Of a stretch of 5,516 nucleotides of DNA, positions 1 to 5,516 are shown piece after piece. Origin of the DNA: Chloroflexota bacterium (GTDB taxonomy: Bacteria > Chloroflexota > Dehalococcoidia > Lucifugimonadales > Australimonadaceae); the NCBI GenBank assembly GCA_028875085.1, contig JAPPFU010000238.1, positions 1-5,516 on the forward strand, in the 5' to 3' direction. Made by a program: the position numbers and the translations under genes. The notes beneath the pieces were generated by a model. That model saw only the letters and a program-made list of their open reading frames with translations. It was not told the origin of the DNA and searched no databases. Each line of letters opens with the position of its first letter. The stretch's first letter is position 1.

Positions 1-1
1 G

Positions 2-955
2 GCGCCGTCGGAGTTGGCCCGGCCGGTGGCGGAGCGGCTTCAAGAGAACCTCGAGCGCGTCATCTTCGGCAAGACGCGCGAGGTGCAGCTGGCGGTGATG
101 GCGCTGATGTCCCGCGGCCACCTGCTCATCGAGGACGTGCCGGGCGTCGGCAAGACGATGCTCGCCCGCAGCATCGCCAGGAGCATCGGCGGCGACTTCC
201 GCCGCATCCAGTTCACCCCCGACCTGCTGCCCAGCGACATCATCGGGTCGTCCATCTTCAACCAGCGCAGCGGCGAGTTCGAGTACCGTCAAGGCCCCAT
301 CGTCGCCGAGGTGGTGCTGGCCGACGAGATCAACCGCGCCTCGCCCAAGACCCAGGCGGCGCTGCTCGAGTGCATGGAGGAACGCCAGATAACTGTTGAC
401 GGCGTTACGCACGCGATGCCCAACCCCTTCATCGTGCTCGCCACTCAGAATCCCATCGAGTACGAGGGCACCTTCCCGCTGCCGGAGACGGAGCTCGACC
501 GCTTCCTCGTCCGCGTCCACCTGGGCTACCCCGGCTTCGAGGACGAGTTGAACGTGCTGGAGGCGCAGCGCGACCGGCACCCCATCGAGACGTTGGAGCG
601 CGTGGTGGAGTCGGGCGACTTCGACCTAATGCTGGACGGGCTGCGCAGCGTGCATGTGGAGCCGCCGGTGCGCGAGTACATCGTGCAAGTGGTGGGCGCT
701 ACGCGCTCCCATCCGAACCTCTACCTGGGCGCGTCGCCTCGCGGCTCGCTGGCGCTCTATCGCTTGGCGCAGGCGAAGGCGCTCATCGAGGGCAGGGACT
801 ACGCGCTGCCTGACGACGTGAAGGAGCTGGCGCCGGCAGCGTTGGGGCACCGCCTGATTCTCAGCTCGTCCGCCCGCATCCAGGGCGCCTCGGCGGAAGA
901 CGCCATCGGCGAGATACTGGACAGCGTGCCGGTCGCGGGGGCAAGCCCGGTTTGA
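2..955 (+). CDS. MoxR-family AAA+ ATPase, 5' end truncated by window edge
   Basis: MoxR-type AAA+ ATPases are cytoplasmic chaperone-like enzymes thought to remodel or activate partner proteins encoded next to them. Numbering from a TTG codon at 14, one sees Walker A (GVGKT, 44-48), Walker B (VLADEINRA, 101-109, with D104 and E105), sensor 1 (LATQNP, 142-147), an arginine finger in ELDRF (R163) and sensor 2 in ASPRGSLAL (R243). The reading frame stays open to the first bases of the window and no convincing ribosome binding site precedes TTG14, so the true start is probably just upstream; it would add only a few residues, since the family's usual VI-x-GK opening is already present. About 313 residues is near full family length. 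It ends in TGA 31 bases before the DUF58 gene, the usual MoxR-DUF58-transglutaminase order. Family assignment is firm; the actual client is not known. Confidence 0.95.
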   Translation, partial: APSELARPVAERLQENLERVIFGKTREVQLAVMALMSRGHLLIEDVPGVGKTMLARSIARSIGGDFRRIQFTPDLLPSDIIGSSIFNQRSGEFEYRQGPIVAEVVLADEINRASPKTQAALLECMEERQITVDGVTHAMPNPFIVLATQNPIEYEGTFPLPETELDRFLVRVHLGYPGFEDELNVLEAQRDRHPIETLERVVESGDFDLMLDGLRSVHVEPPVREYIVQVVGATRSHPNLYLGASPRGSLALYRLAQAKALIEGRDYALPDDVKELAPAALGHRLILSSSARIQGASAEDAIGEILDSVPVAGASPV

Positions 956-986
956 CGCTTGCCTGGCGCCGCAGCAGGAGGCCGAG

Positions 987-2228
987 GTGAAGGGAAGGCT
1001 GCTGTGGTTGACGCTGGCGGCGCTGCTTCTGGTGGCGGGCTTGGCGACCGGTTCGACCATCGCGTTCCGCCTCTCCTACGTACTGTTCGCCGTCCCGGTC
1101 ATCGGCCTGGGGATGGCTGCCTTGGCGGCGCGCGGCTTGGATGCCCGTGTGCGCCGAGTAACGGCGTATTTGCAGGTCGGCGACTACATCGAGGAGGAGA
1201 TCAGCCTCCGCAGCCTCCACTGGTGGCCCAAGCTGCTGATCGAGGCGCGCCACGCCACCACGCCCTTCGCGTCGCCGGGGCGCGTGCTTAGCCTCTGGCC
1301 TTACCAATCGGCTACGTGGAAGACGCGGACTCGCGCCGAGCGGCGCGGTCTGTACGAGCACGGCATCGTGGACGTCACGCTGCGCGACCCGTTCGGCCTG
1401 TTCGAGCGCCGCCGCATGCTGGGCAAGCGCGAGGCCGCGTTGATCTACCCGGCCACGGTGGAGCTGCCCGGCTTCCACGTGCCCGCGGGCAGAGGTTGGA
1501 GTGAAGGCATCGCGGCGGGGCGGACGCTGCTGCCCAGCCCCGTCGCCGCAGGAGTCCGCGACTTCTCCGCCGGCGACGCGGCCAACCGCGTCCACTGGCC
1601 GACCTCCTTGCGCGTGGGCCGTCTGATGGTCAAAGAGTTCGACCGCGAACCGGCCGGCCCATCGGACTCCATCTGGGTCGTGCTCGACCTGTATGAGGCT
1701 GCGCAAGCGGGAACGGGCGTTGAGAGCACCGTGGAGTACGCGGTAACTATCGCCGCGTCCGTGGCGCGGCGTTTCCTGGACGGCGGGCGCACCGTCGGAC
1801 TGGTGATAGGCGGGCAGGAGCACACCCAGATAGCGGCGGATACGGGGCCCGCACAGTTAGGCCGCGTGCTCCAAGCGCTCGCCTTGGCGGAGCCGGGCGC
1901 GTCGGGGCCGCTGCTGCAAACCGTGACCCGGGCGGGCGGTCTTGTCCTCCCCGATACGACAGCGGTGATCGTTACGCCTGGCGGCCCCGCCGAGACTGCC
2001 GCCGCCGTCGCCTTCTACCAGGGACGCGAGGCGACCGCCGTGCCCATCCTGTTGGAGGCGGGGAGCTTCCGTGGCGAGCCGTCCTTGCACGGCGGCGCCT
2101 ACCGGCTGCCCGGCGGCGGCGTGGACACCTACGTCATCCATAAGGGCGACGACATCCAACGGCGGTTGGACTACGCCACCGCCGGGCACGCGCCCTTCGG
2201 CGACATCGAGCGGGCCGCGGCTGGATGA
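987..2228 (+). CDS. DUF58 domain-containing protein (MoxR-associated, degenerate VWA-like fold)
   Basis: DUF58 proteins accompany MoxR ATPases and are presumed clients or adaptors; their biochemical role is not established. The GTG start is fixed by AGGAGG at 976-981 with a 5-base spacer. Residues about 4-22 and 30-48 form two hydrophobic N-terminal membrane segments, followed by a soluble region. Family marks are the RRGLYEHG and DPFGLF motifs (119-126 and 134-139) and the DUF58 signature RDFSAGD...RVHWPTSLRVGRLMVKEFDRE (191-221), close to the usual R-x-Y-x-x-G-D...R-x-H-W...L-M-V-R-E-F pattern. WVVLDL at 230-235 resembles the first strand of a von Willebrand A fold, but the DxSxS metal motif is absent, as in many DUF58 proteins. 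Length, 413 residues, is typical. The stop TGA overlaps the next start as ATGA, indicating translational coupling. Role in the operon is inferred from context. Confidence 0.93.
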   Translation: MKGRLLWLTLAALLLVAGLATGSTIAFRLSYVLFAVPVIGLGMAALAARGLDARVRRVTAYLQVGDYIEEEISLRSLHWWPKLLIEARHATTPFASPGRVLSLWPYQSATWKTRTRAERRGLYEHGIVDVTLRDPFGLFERRRMLGKREAALIYPATVELPGFHVPAGRGWSEGIAAGRTLLPSPVAAGVRDFSAGDAANRVHWPTSLRVGRLMVKEFDREPAGPSDSIWVVLDLYEAAQAGTGVESTVEYAVTIAASVARRFLDGGRTVGLVIGGQEHTQIAADTGPAQLGRVLQALALAEPGASGPLLQTVTRAGGLVLPDTTAVIVTPGGPAETAAAVAFYQGREATAVPILLEAGSFRGEPSLHGGAYRLPGGGVDTYVIHKGDDIQRRLDYATAGHAPFGDIERAAAG

Positions 2229-4429
2229 GCGCCCAAGCCGCAAGCCGCCTCGACTTCTCGCTATGGCAGCGCTTTGCCAGCGGCCACGGGATGAGCGTGC
2301 TGCTCGTGGGGTTGCTCCTGCTCAGCGTTGCGTGGCCGGTGCAGAGCGCGCGCTGGGCGCCGGGGATGGCCCCAACCACGCTCGTTACGCTGCTGGCGCT
2401 GGCGCTGTTCGTGATGAGCGACGCCCTCCGGTGGCCGCGCCTGCACGCGCGAATGGCGGCGCTGACCGTCGGCGCCGCGCTGGTGATCGCCTCCGCCATT
2501 GCAGTGATGCCAGAGGGGAGCCTCGGGACGAGGGCGGCGGGCCTTGCGCCGGAGGTGCTGACGTGGTTGGGCGCTATCGGGAGCCAGGAAGTCCTGCCCG
2601 GCCAGGTGGAGTTCGCCATCCTTATAACGAGCCTGTTCTGGACGCTGGGCTTCTGGGGCGCGGGGCAAGCGCTGCGCCGGCGCCAGGCGTGGCTGCTGAT
2701 ACTCCCGGCAGGGCTTGTGCAGGGGATGACGCTCGCCAACGTGGCGGGGGGCGCCGCGCTTTGGCTGGCCACGTTTATGGCCGCCAGCCTTGCGCTGCTC
2801 ATCCACACCTCCACGCTCAGGCGGCAAGACGTTTGGCGCGAGCGGGGCATCGAGTACGCGCCCTCTCTAGCGCTCTCTCACTCGGCGTTCATCCTCGGCT
2901 TCGGCGTGGCCGCAGTGCTGCTGGTCTCCACGCTGCCAGTGATGCCGTGGACGCCCTTCGACGGCGCGGCGCGGCGCACGCAGTCGGCGGCGGACGCCTT
3001 CGAGGAGACGTTTGGCCGCCTGTTCAACGCGCTACCCTCCCGCCGCCACTACGTAACCCTCACCTATGAGGGCGAGACGACGCTGCGCGGCAATCCGCAG
3101 TTGACCGATCAGCGCCTCTTCAGCGTCGTTGGGCCGCCGCAACTGTGGCGCGCCCGAGCGTACACGGATTACACCGGTTCCGGCTGGGCTACCGACGCGG
3201 CGGAGTTCATCGACTTCGCGCCGCAAGAGGCCGCCACCGGCGACCGGGTGGTGGTGCGGCACGAGTTCCGTATGGACGCGGCGACGGACAGCCTGTTCTC
3301 CGGCGGGCAACCCCTGCGGTTCGATGCCCCCGCGCTGGCGCTGGCCAGCCCCGACGCGCCGTGGGACGTGCTGCAAGTGAAGTACGGCGAGGGGCTGGAC
3401 TACTTCAAGACGCGCCTCAATCTGCGCTACCGCTCGGAGGGCGCGGCGCTGCTGGCAAGCGCGCAGCGCCTGCGCGAGAGCGCCGAGGAGCCGTACCCCG
3501 ATTGGGTCGCCGACGCCTATCTCCAACTGCCCGAGACGCTCCCGCAGCGCGTGCATGACCTGGCATTGGAGGCGGCGGAGGGCGCGGAGACGCCCTACGA
3601 CCAGGCCCTGGCAGTGCGCGACTACCTGCTCGCCAACTACCGCTACGAACTGGACGTGCCCCAACCTCCGGAGGGGAGCGACGGGGTGGATTTCTTCCTG
3701 TTCGAAACGCGACAGGGTTACTGCGACTACTACGCCTCGGCGATGGTGGTGCTGATGCGCTCGCTCGGCATTCCGACGCGCTACGTGCTCGGCTACGCCG
3801 CCGGGCAGTACGACCCCGGCCGCAACGAATACGTCGTCCGCGAATTCAACTACCACGCCTGGCCGGAGGTCTACTTCCCCGGGTTCGGCTGGCTGCCGTT
3901 CGAGCCGACGCCGCCGGAGGCCATCGAGTTCGGCGGAACGCCAGCGGACGCGGCCGATCTTCGCGGAGGCATCGACGCCGAATTCGACGAGGCGGCATTC
4001 CTCGAAGACCAGCCCGGGTCCGTGCCCGTCGGCGTTGTCGCGACGGGCGGAGGCGGCTTCTCGCAGACGTTGCTGGCGGCGCTGGCGCTGGCCGGATTGC
4101 TGCTGGCCGCGGCGGTCTTCCTGTATCACCGCGTGTGGTGGCGCCTCGCGGAACTCGACCGCACGGCGGAGATATACGGCAAGATGGCGCGGTTGGGCGC
4201 GCTGCTTGGCATGCCGCCCCGCCCGCACCAGACGCCTTTGGAGTACGGCCGGGCGCTCGCTGGCCGGATGCCCTCCCACGCCTGGGCGGTGCTCGACATC
4301 AGCGAGGCCTACGCCGCCTACCGCTACAGCCCTTGGCGCGTCAGCATGAGCCAGCGGCTGCACGCGGAGCACGCCTGGGGGCGGCTGCGCGGCGCGCTGC
4401 TGCGGATGCTGCTGCGGCCGGGGCGCTAG
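2225..4429 (+). CDS. TgpA-like membrane transglutaminase/protease-fold protein with C-terminal DUF4129
   Basis: This is a membrane-anchored papain-fold (transglutaminase-like) protein; relatives are called TgpA and their substrates are mostly unknown. The N-terminal part (about 24-242) contains six or seven hydrophobic segments, matching the DUF3488/TgpA N-terminal region. A long, presumably extracytoplasmic part follows, with the transglutaminase core at about 440-565: GYCDYYASAMVVLMRSLGIP carries the nucleophile C500, NYHAWPEVY carries H544, and GWLPFEPTP places E560 where the core family often has Asp. A further membrane helix (about 613-634) leads to a cytoplasmic tail with a DUF4129-like pattern (about 646-703, P-x-Q-T-P-L-E-Y then AYAAYRYSP). 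The 734-residue length is normal. The ATG overlaps the DUF58 stop and has only a weak Shine-Dalgarno, so translation is probably coupled. Cross-linking versus proteolytic activity cannot be told from sequence. Its stop TAG overlaps that of the convergent selenoprotein gene. Confidence 0.94.
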   Translation: MSAQAASRLDFSLWQRFASGHGMSVLLVGLLLLSVAWPVQSARWAPGMAPTTLVTLLALALFVMSDALRWPRLHARMAALTVGAALVIASAIAVMPEGSLGTRAAGLAPEVLTWLGAIGSQEVLPGQVEFAILITSLFWTLGFWGAGQALRRRQAWLLILPAGLVQGMTLANVAGGAALWLATFMAASLALLIHTSTLRRQDVWRERGIEYAPSLALSHSAFILGFGVAAVLLVSTLPVMPWTPFDGAARRTQSAADAFEETFGRLFNALPSRRHYVTLTYEGETTLRGNPQLTDQRLFSVVGPPQLWRARAYTDYTGSGWATDAAEFIDFAPQEAATGDRVVVRHEFRMDAATDSLFSGGQPLRFDAPALALASPDAPWDVLQVKYGEGLDYFKTRLNLRYRSEGAALLASAQRLRESAEEPYPDWVADAYLQLPETLPQRVHDLALEAAEGAETPYDQALAVRDYLLANYRYELDVPQPPEGSDGVDFFLFETRQGYCDYYASAMVVLMRSLGIPTRYVLGYAAGQYDPGRNEYVVREFNYHAWPEVYFPGFGWLPFEPTPPEAIEFGGTPADAADLRGGIDAEFDEAAFLEDQPGSVPVGVVATGGGGFSQTLLAALALAGLLLAAAVFLYHRVWWRLAELDRTAEIYGKMARLGALLGMPPRPHQTPLEYGRALAGRMPSHAWAVLDISEAYAAYRYSPWRVSMSQRLHAEHAWGRLRGALLRMLLRPGR

Positions 4430-4437
4430 CCGGCCGC
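4414..4437. terminator. Perfect 8-bp inverted repeat spanning the two convergent stop codons; possible bidirectional terminator
   Basis: GCGGCCGG at 4414-4421 and CCGGCCGC at 4430-4437 are exact reverse complements around an 8-base loop that contains the shared CTAG. The all-G/C stem can form in transcripts from either strand. Neither side is followed by a T tract, so it is not a classical intrinsic terminator. It may slow polymerase or protect both 3' ends; chance formation in such G+C-rich DNA is possible. Confidence 0.45.
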
Positions 4438-5022
4438 GCCGGGGAAGCGGTCCACGAACGCCTGCCCGGAGCGCTCCACGTGATCGTCGAGGGTGAGGCC
4501 GAGGCCATCGTGGAGGCGGTTAAGCATCGCTCGATAGCCCGTCAGCATCACGATGTCCGTGATCTGCTCGTCGGTGAAGCCCACCTCGCGCAGCCTTTGC
4601 AGGTCGTCCGCCGTGGTTGCGGCGGGGTGGAAGGTCAGCTTCTCCGCGTAGGCGAGCATCGCGCGCTCTTCCGGGGGGAGGTCGGCGCTGCGCCAGTCGT
4701 TGTAGAGAGCGACGGAGGTTTCCTCGTCCGCGTCGCCGCGCCGGACCAACGATCCGGCGTGGGCGGCGCCTCAGAAGCGGCAGCGATTCAGCCCCGACAC
4801 CGCCACGCTGATCATGTCGGCGCGCCGCGCTCCGAGCGACGACGCGTCGCCGATGAGGCTTTGCCGCAGGTTCTCCTTGGCGGCGGCCACCTTGGGGCGC
4901 AGGCTGAGCGCCTTAATCATCGGTGGCACGCGGCCCAGCCTCTGGCGCGCCTCCTCGTACAGCGCGGCCAACTCGCCCGTCGCCTCCGATTCCTCCACCG
5001 TCCGTACCCACGCAACGGCCAT
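4426..5022 (-). CDS. AhpD/carboxymuconolactone-decarboxylase-like selenoprotein with CxxU redox motif (in-frame TGA read as selenocysteine)
   Basis: The product is a predicted cytoplasmic thiol/selenol oxidoreductase of the AhpD-like peroxidase-related family, where CxxC reduces peroxides or partner thiols. ATG at 5022 (MAVAWVRTV) follows AAGGAGG at 5035-5029 with a 6-base spacer. The N-terminal half has the family opening (EATGELAALYEEARQRLGRVP, in part residues 13-33) and SGLNRCRF at 76-83. Codon 84 is TGA; the same frame continues with GAAHAGSLVRR and a normal C-terminal half (WRSADLPPEERAMLAYAEKL, DIVMLTGYRAMLNRLHDGLG) to TAG. C81-x-x-U84 and H88 match the spacing of AhpD's Cys-x-x-Cys and the His four residues later; D69 sits where AhpD has its catalytic Glu. 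Total 198 residues, the usual length. A SECIS-like hairpin follows the TGA. TGA ends two other genes here, so the code is not reassigned. Alternative: pseudogene or TGC-to-TGA error. Substrate unknown. Confidence 0.85.
4734..4768 (-). promoter_or_regulatory. Putative bacterial SECIS element (bSECIS) within the coding region
   Basis: Two bases after the UGA, the mRNA can form a lower stem CGCCGC (4768-4763) with GCGGCG (4739-4734), a 4-base bulge CCAC on the 5' side (4762-4759), and an upper stem GCCGGAUC (4758-4751) with GGUCCGGC (4747-4740) containing one U-G wobble. The apical loop is GUU (4750-4748). The UGA lies 20 bases from the loop and the loop starts with G; both fit the described bacterial SECIS pattern (roughly 16-37 bases, a G in the first two loop positions). 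These elements bind SelB and direct selenocysteine insertion. The fold was drawn by hand, so its energy is not computed. Confidence 0.78.
4771..4773 (-). other. Recoded UGA codon, predicted selenocysteine 84
   Basis: This in-frame TGA replaces the C-terminal cysteine of the family's CxxC, giving C-R-F-U. Homology continues without a frame change on both sides, and a single third-base change (TGC to TGA) relates it to the Cys form. Decoding would require SelB, tRNA-Sec, SelA and SelD encoded elsewhere in the genome; none is in this window. Confidence 0.83.
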
Positions 5023-5028
5023 CGCGCG

Positions 5029-5035
5029 CCTCCTT
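5029..5035 (-). promoter_or_regulatory. Ribosome binding site of the selenoprotein gene
   Basis: AAGGAGG in the minus-strand reading lies 6 bases before ATG at 5022. It fixes the start there rather than at codons further upstream, which would run into the tRNA gene. Confidence 0.85.
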
Positions 5036-5046
5036 GCCGTCGGTGC

Positions 5047-5133
5047 TGGTGCCGAGGGAGGGTTTCGAACCCACACGTCCCCTTGGGACAGCGGATTTTA
5101 AGTCCGCCGCGTCTACCGTTCCGCCACCTCGGC
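5047..5133 (-). tRNA. tRNA-Leu (anticodon UAA), CCA encoded
   Basis: Read on the minus strand, the 7-bp acceptor stem GCCGAGG/CCUCGGC (5133-5127 with 5057-5051) is perfect, with discriminator A (5050) and genomically encoded CCA (5049-5047). The D arm is GCG/CGC, the anticodon stem GCGGA/UCCGC encloses CUUAAAA, so the anticodon is UAA (5100-5098). The long variable arm, with stem GUCCC/GGGAC around AAG, marks a class II tRNA and agrees with leucine. The T loop UUCGAAA is standard; the T stem has one U-U mismatch at its second pair. It reads UUA (and by wobble UUG) codons. It lies 24 bases upstream of the selenoprotein start on the same strand. It is not a tRNA-Sec: the anticodon is UAA and the acceptor is 7 bp. 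Confidence 0.96.
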
Positions 5134-5148
5134 TCCGCTGCGCCTTCC

Positions 5149-5177
5149 ATTATGCGCCAGGGTGCGGGTGTGGTAAA
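5149..5177 (-). promoter_or_regulatory. Sigma70-type promoter for tRNA-Leu (and possibly the selenoprotein gene)
   Basis: On the minus strand, TTTACC (5177-5172, four of six matches to TTGACA) and CATAAT (5154-5149, five of six matches to TATAAT) are separated by exactly 17 bases. Transcription would start near 5142, leaving a leader of about 9 bases before the tRNA 5' end at 5133, as is typical of tRNA promoters. Confidence 0.7.
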
Positions 5178-5187
5178 ACCGCGCTGG

Positions 5188-5201
5188 GCGCTGCGCAGCG
5201 C
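5188..5201. repeat. 14-base perfect palindrome upstream of the DUF1989 gene
   Basis: GCGCTGCGCAGCGC equals its own reverse complement. It lies between the tRNA promoter and the DUF1989 ribosome binding site, with further GCGCT/GGCGC copies at 5181-5185 and 5204-5208. It could be a dimeric regulator site or a leader hairpin, or simply chance in G+C-rich DNA. Confidence 0.35.
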
Positions 5202-5226
5202 TCGGCGCTAACGAGGAGGACGCGAG

Positions 5227-5516
5227 ATGAGCTACGGAGAAGTTGTCCAGGACACCATCATCCCGGCGCGGCACGGGATGGCCTTCGAGATAAAGAAGGG
5301 GCAGGTGGCGCGGCTGTACCTGGTGGAAGACCGCCAGGTAGGGGACTGCGTGTTCTACAACGCCAACGACTACAAGGAGTGGTTCCACGTCGGCCAGTCG
5401 TGGGCCATCAACGTGATGCTGGGAACGGGCGACGCCCACTCCTTCAAGCACTTCTACTCCAAGCCGCCGCGCGAGAACGTGATGCTCACGGTGCTCGAGG
5501 ACACGGTGAAGAACCA
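5227..5516 (+). CDS. DUF1989 / urea-carboxylase-associated family protein, 3' end cut by window edge
   Basis: The ATG is preceded by AGGAGG at 5214-5219 with a 7-base spacer, and 96 codons are present before the window ends. The opening IIPARHGMAFEIKKGQVARL (11-30) and QVGDCVFYNANDYKEWF (37-53) match the N-terminal part of the DUF1989 family, which usually reads V-P-A-R-x-G-x-A-F-x-V-x-x-G-Q and G-D-x-x-x-F-N-A-x-D-x-x-E. The TGDAHSF stretch (67-73) and VLEDTVKN near the end also fit; the final partial codon CA is consistent with the His of the family's D-T-x-x-x-H-D metal-ligand motif. DUF1989 members are often labelled urea-carboxylase-associated or aminomethyltransferase; some are subunits of carboxyguanidine deiminase. 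No such neighbour is visible here, so the substrate is unknown. The gene diverges from tRNA-Leu; I see no confident promoter of its own in the 93 bases between them. Confidence 0.88.
   Translation, partial: MSYGEVVQDTIIPARHGMAFEIKKGQVARLYLVEDRQVGDCVFYNANDYKEWFHVGQSWAINVMLGTGDAHSFKHFYSKPPRENVMLTVLEDTVKN

Noticed and set aside
861..1823. Long minus-strand open frame opposite the DUF58 gene, and others opposite the transglutaminase gene (for example 3032-4372).
   Set aside because: These are antisense shadows typical of G+C-rich coding DNA: Arg/Pro/Ala-rich low-complexity translations with no recognisable motif, opposite strongly supported genes.
4426..4749. A separate 107-residue minus-strand gene starting at TTG 4749.
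   Set aside because: It has no ribosome binding site, starts inside the SECIS-like stem, and is only the C-terminal half of the AhpD-like family; it is the downstream part of the selenoprotein gene.
4771..4773. TGA read as tryptophan or glycine through an alternative genetic code.
   Set aside because: TGA terminates the MoxR and DUF58 genes at their expected ends, and no other internal TGA occurs in conserved frames; Trp or Gly at this position would also destroy the redox motif.
4771..5076. A complete short 101-residue gene ending at the TGA and starting inside the tRNA.
   Set aside because: The upstream part overlaps tRNA-Leu and lacks homology; the strong RBS fixes the start at 5022, and the protein would end just before the second redox residue.
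5047..5133. The tRNA as tRNA-Sec, given the long variable arm next to a selenoprotein gene.
   Set aside because: The anticodon is UAA, not UCA, and the acceptor stem is the normal 7 bp; it is a standard class II tRNA-Leu.
4135..5211. Plus-strand 358-codon open frame across the selenoprotein and tRNA genes.
   Set aside because: It overlaps the transglutaminase C-terminus, the antisense of the selenoprotein gene and a tRNA, with no family motif or ribosome binding site.

Overview
This is a G+C-rich bacterial window (by eye roughly two-thirds G+C or more, strong G/C preference at third codon positions, GTG as well as ATG starts). Gene content suggests a free-living bacterium such as a Chloroflexota or Actinomycetota lineage. 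That placement is a weak inference, because no taxonomic marker other than one tRNA is present.

Positions 2-4429 hold a plus-strand operon: a MoxR-family AAA+ ATPase (5' end cut by the window edge), a DUF58 protein, and a membrane-bound TgpA-like transglutaminase with a C-terminal DUF4129 segment. DUF58 starts 31 bases after the MoxR stop behind a strong AGGAGG, and the transglutaminase start overlaps the DUF58 stop in ATGA. This three-gene set is a common conserved module, presumably a chaperone-like ATPase and its client(s) working with a membrane-anchored, outward-facing papain-fold enzyme.

The most interesting object is on the minus strand at 5022-4426. At first sight there are two short open frames, each matching half of an AhpD/carboxymuconolactone-decarboxylase protein. 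They lie in the same frame and are separated by a single TGA at 4773-4771. That TGA falls where the family has the second cysteine of its redox CxxC motif, giving C-R-F-U with the conserved His four residues later. Just after the TGA the mRNA can form a two-part G+C-rich hairpin with a GUU apical loop, at a distance fitting bacterial SECIS elements. I therefore annotate one 198-residue selenoprotein. Its stop codon and that of the convergent transglutaminase gene share one CTAG, which lies in the loop of a perfect 8-bp inverted repeat.

Upstream of the selenoprotein gene, also on the minus strand, is a tRNA-Leu(UAA) with encoded CCA and a good sigma70-type promoter; the two may be co-transcribed. 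Transcribed the other way from 5227 is the start of a DUF1989 (urea-carboxylase-associated family) gene that runs off the window. No stretch longer than 300 bases lacks a gene, and I see no mobile element or CRISPR array.
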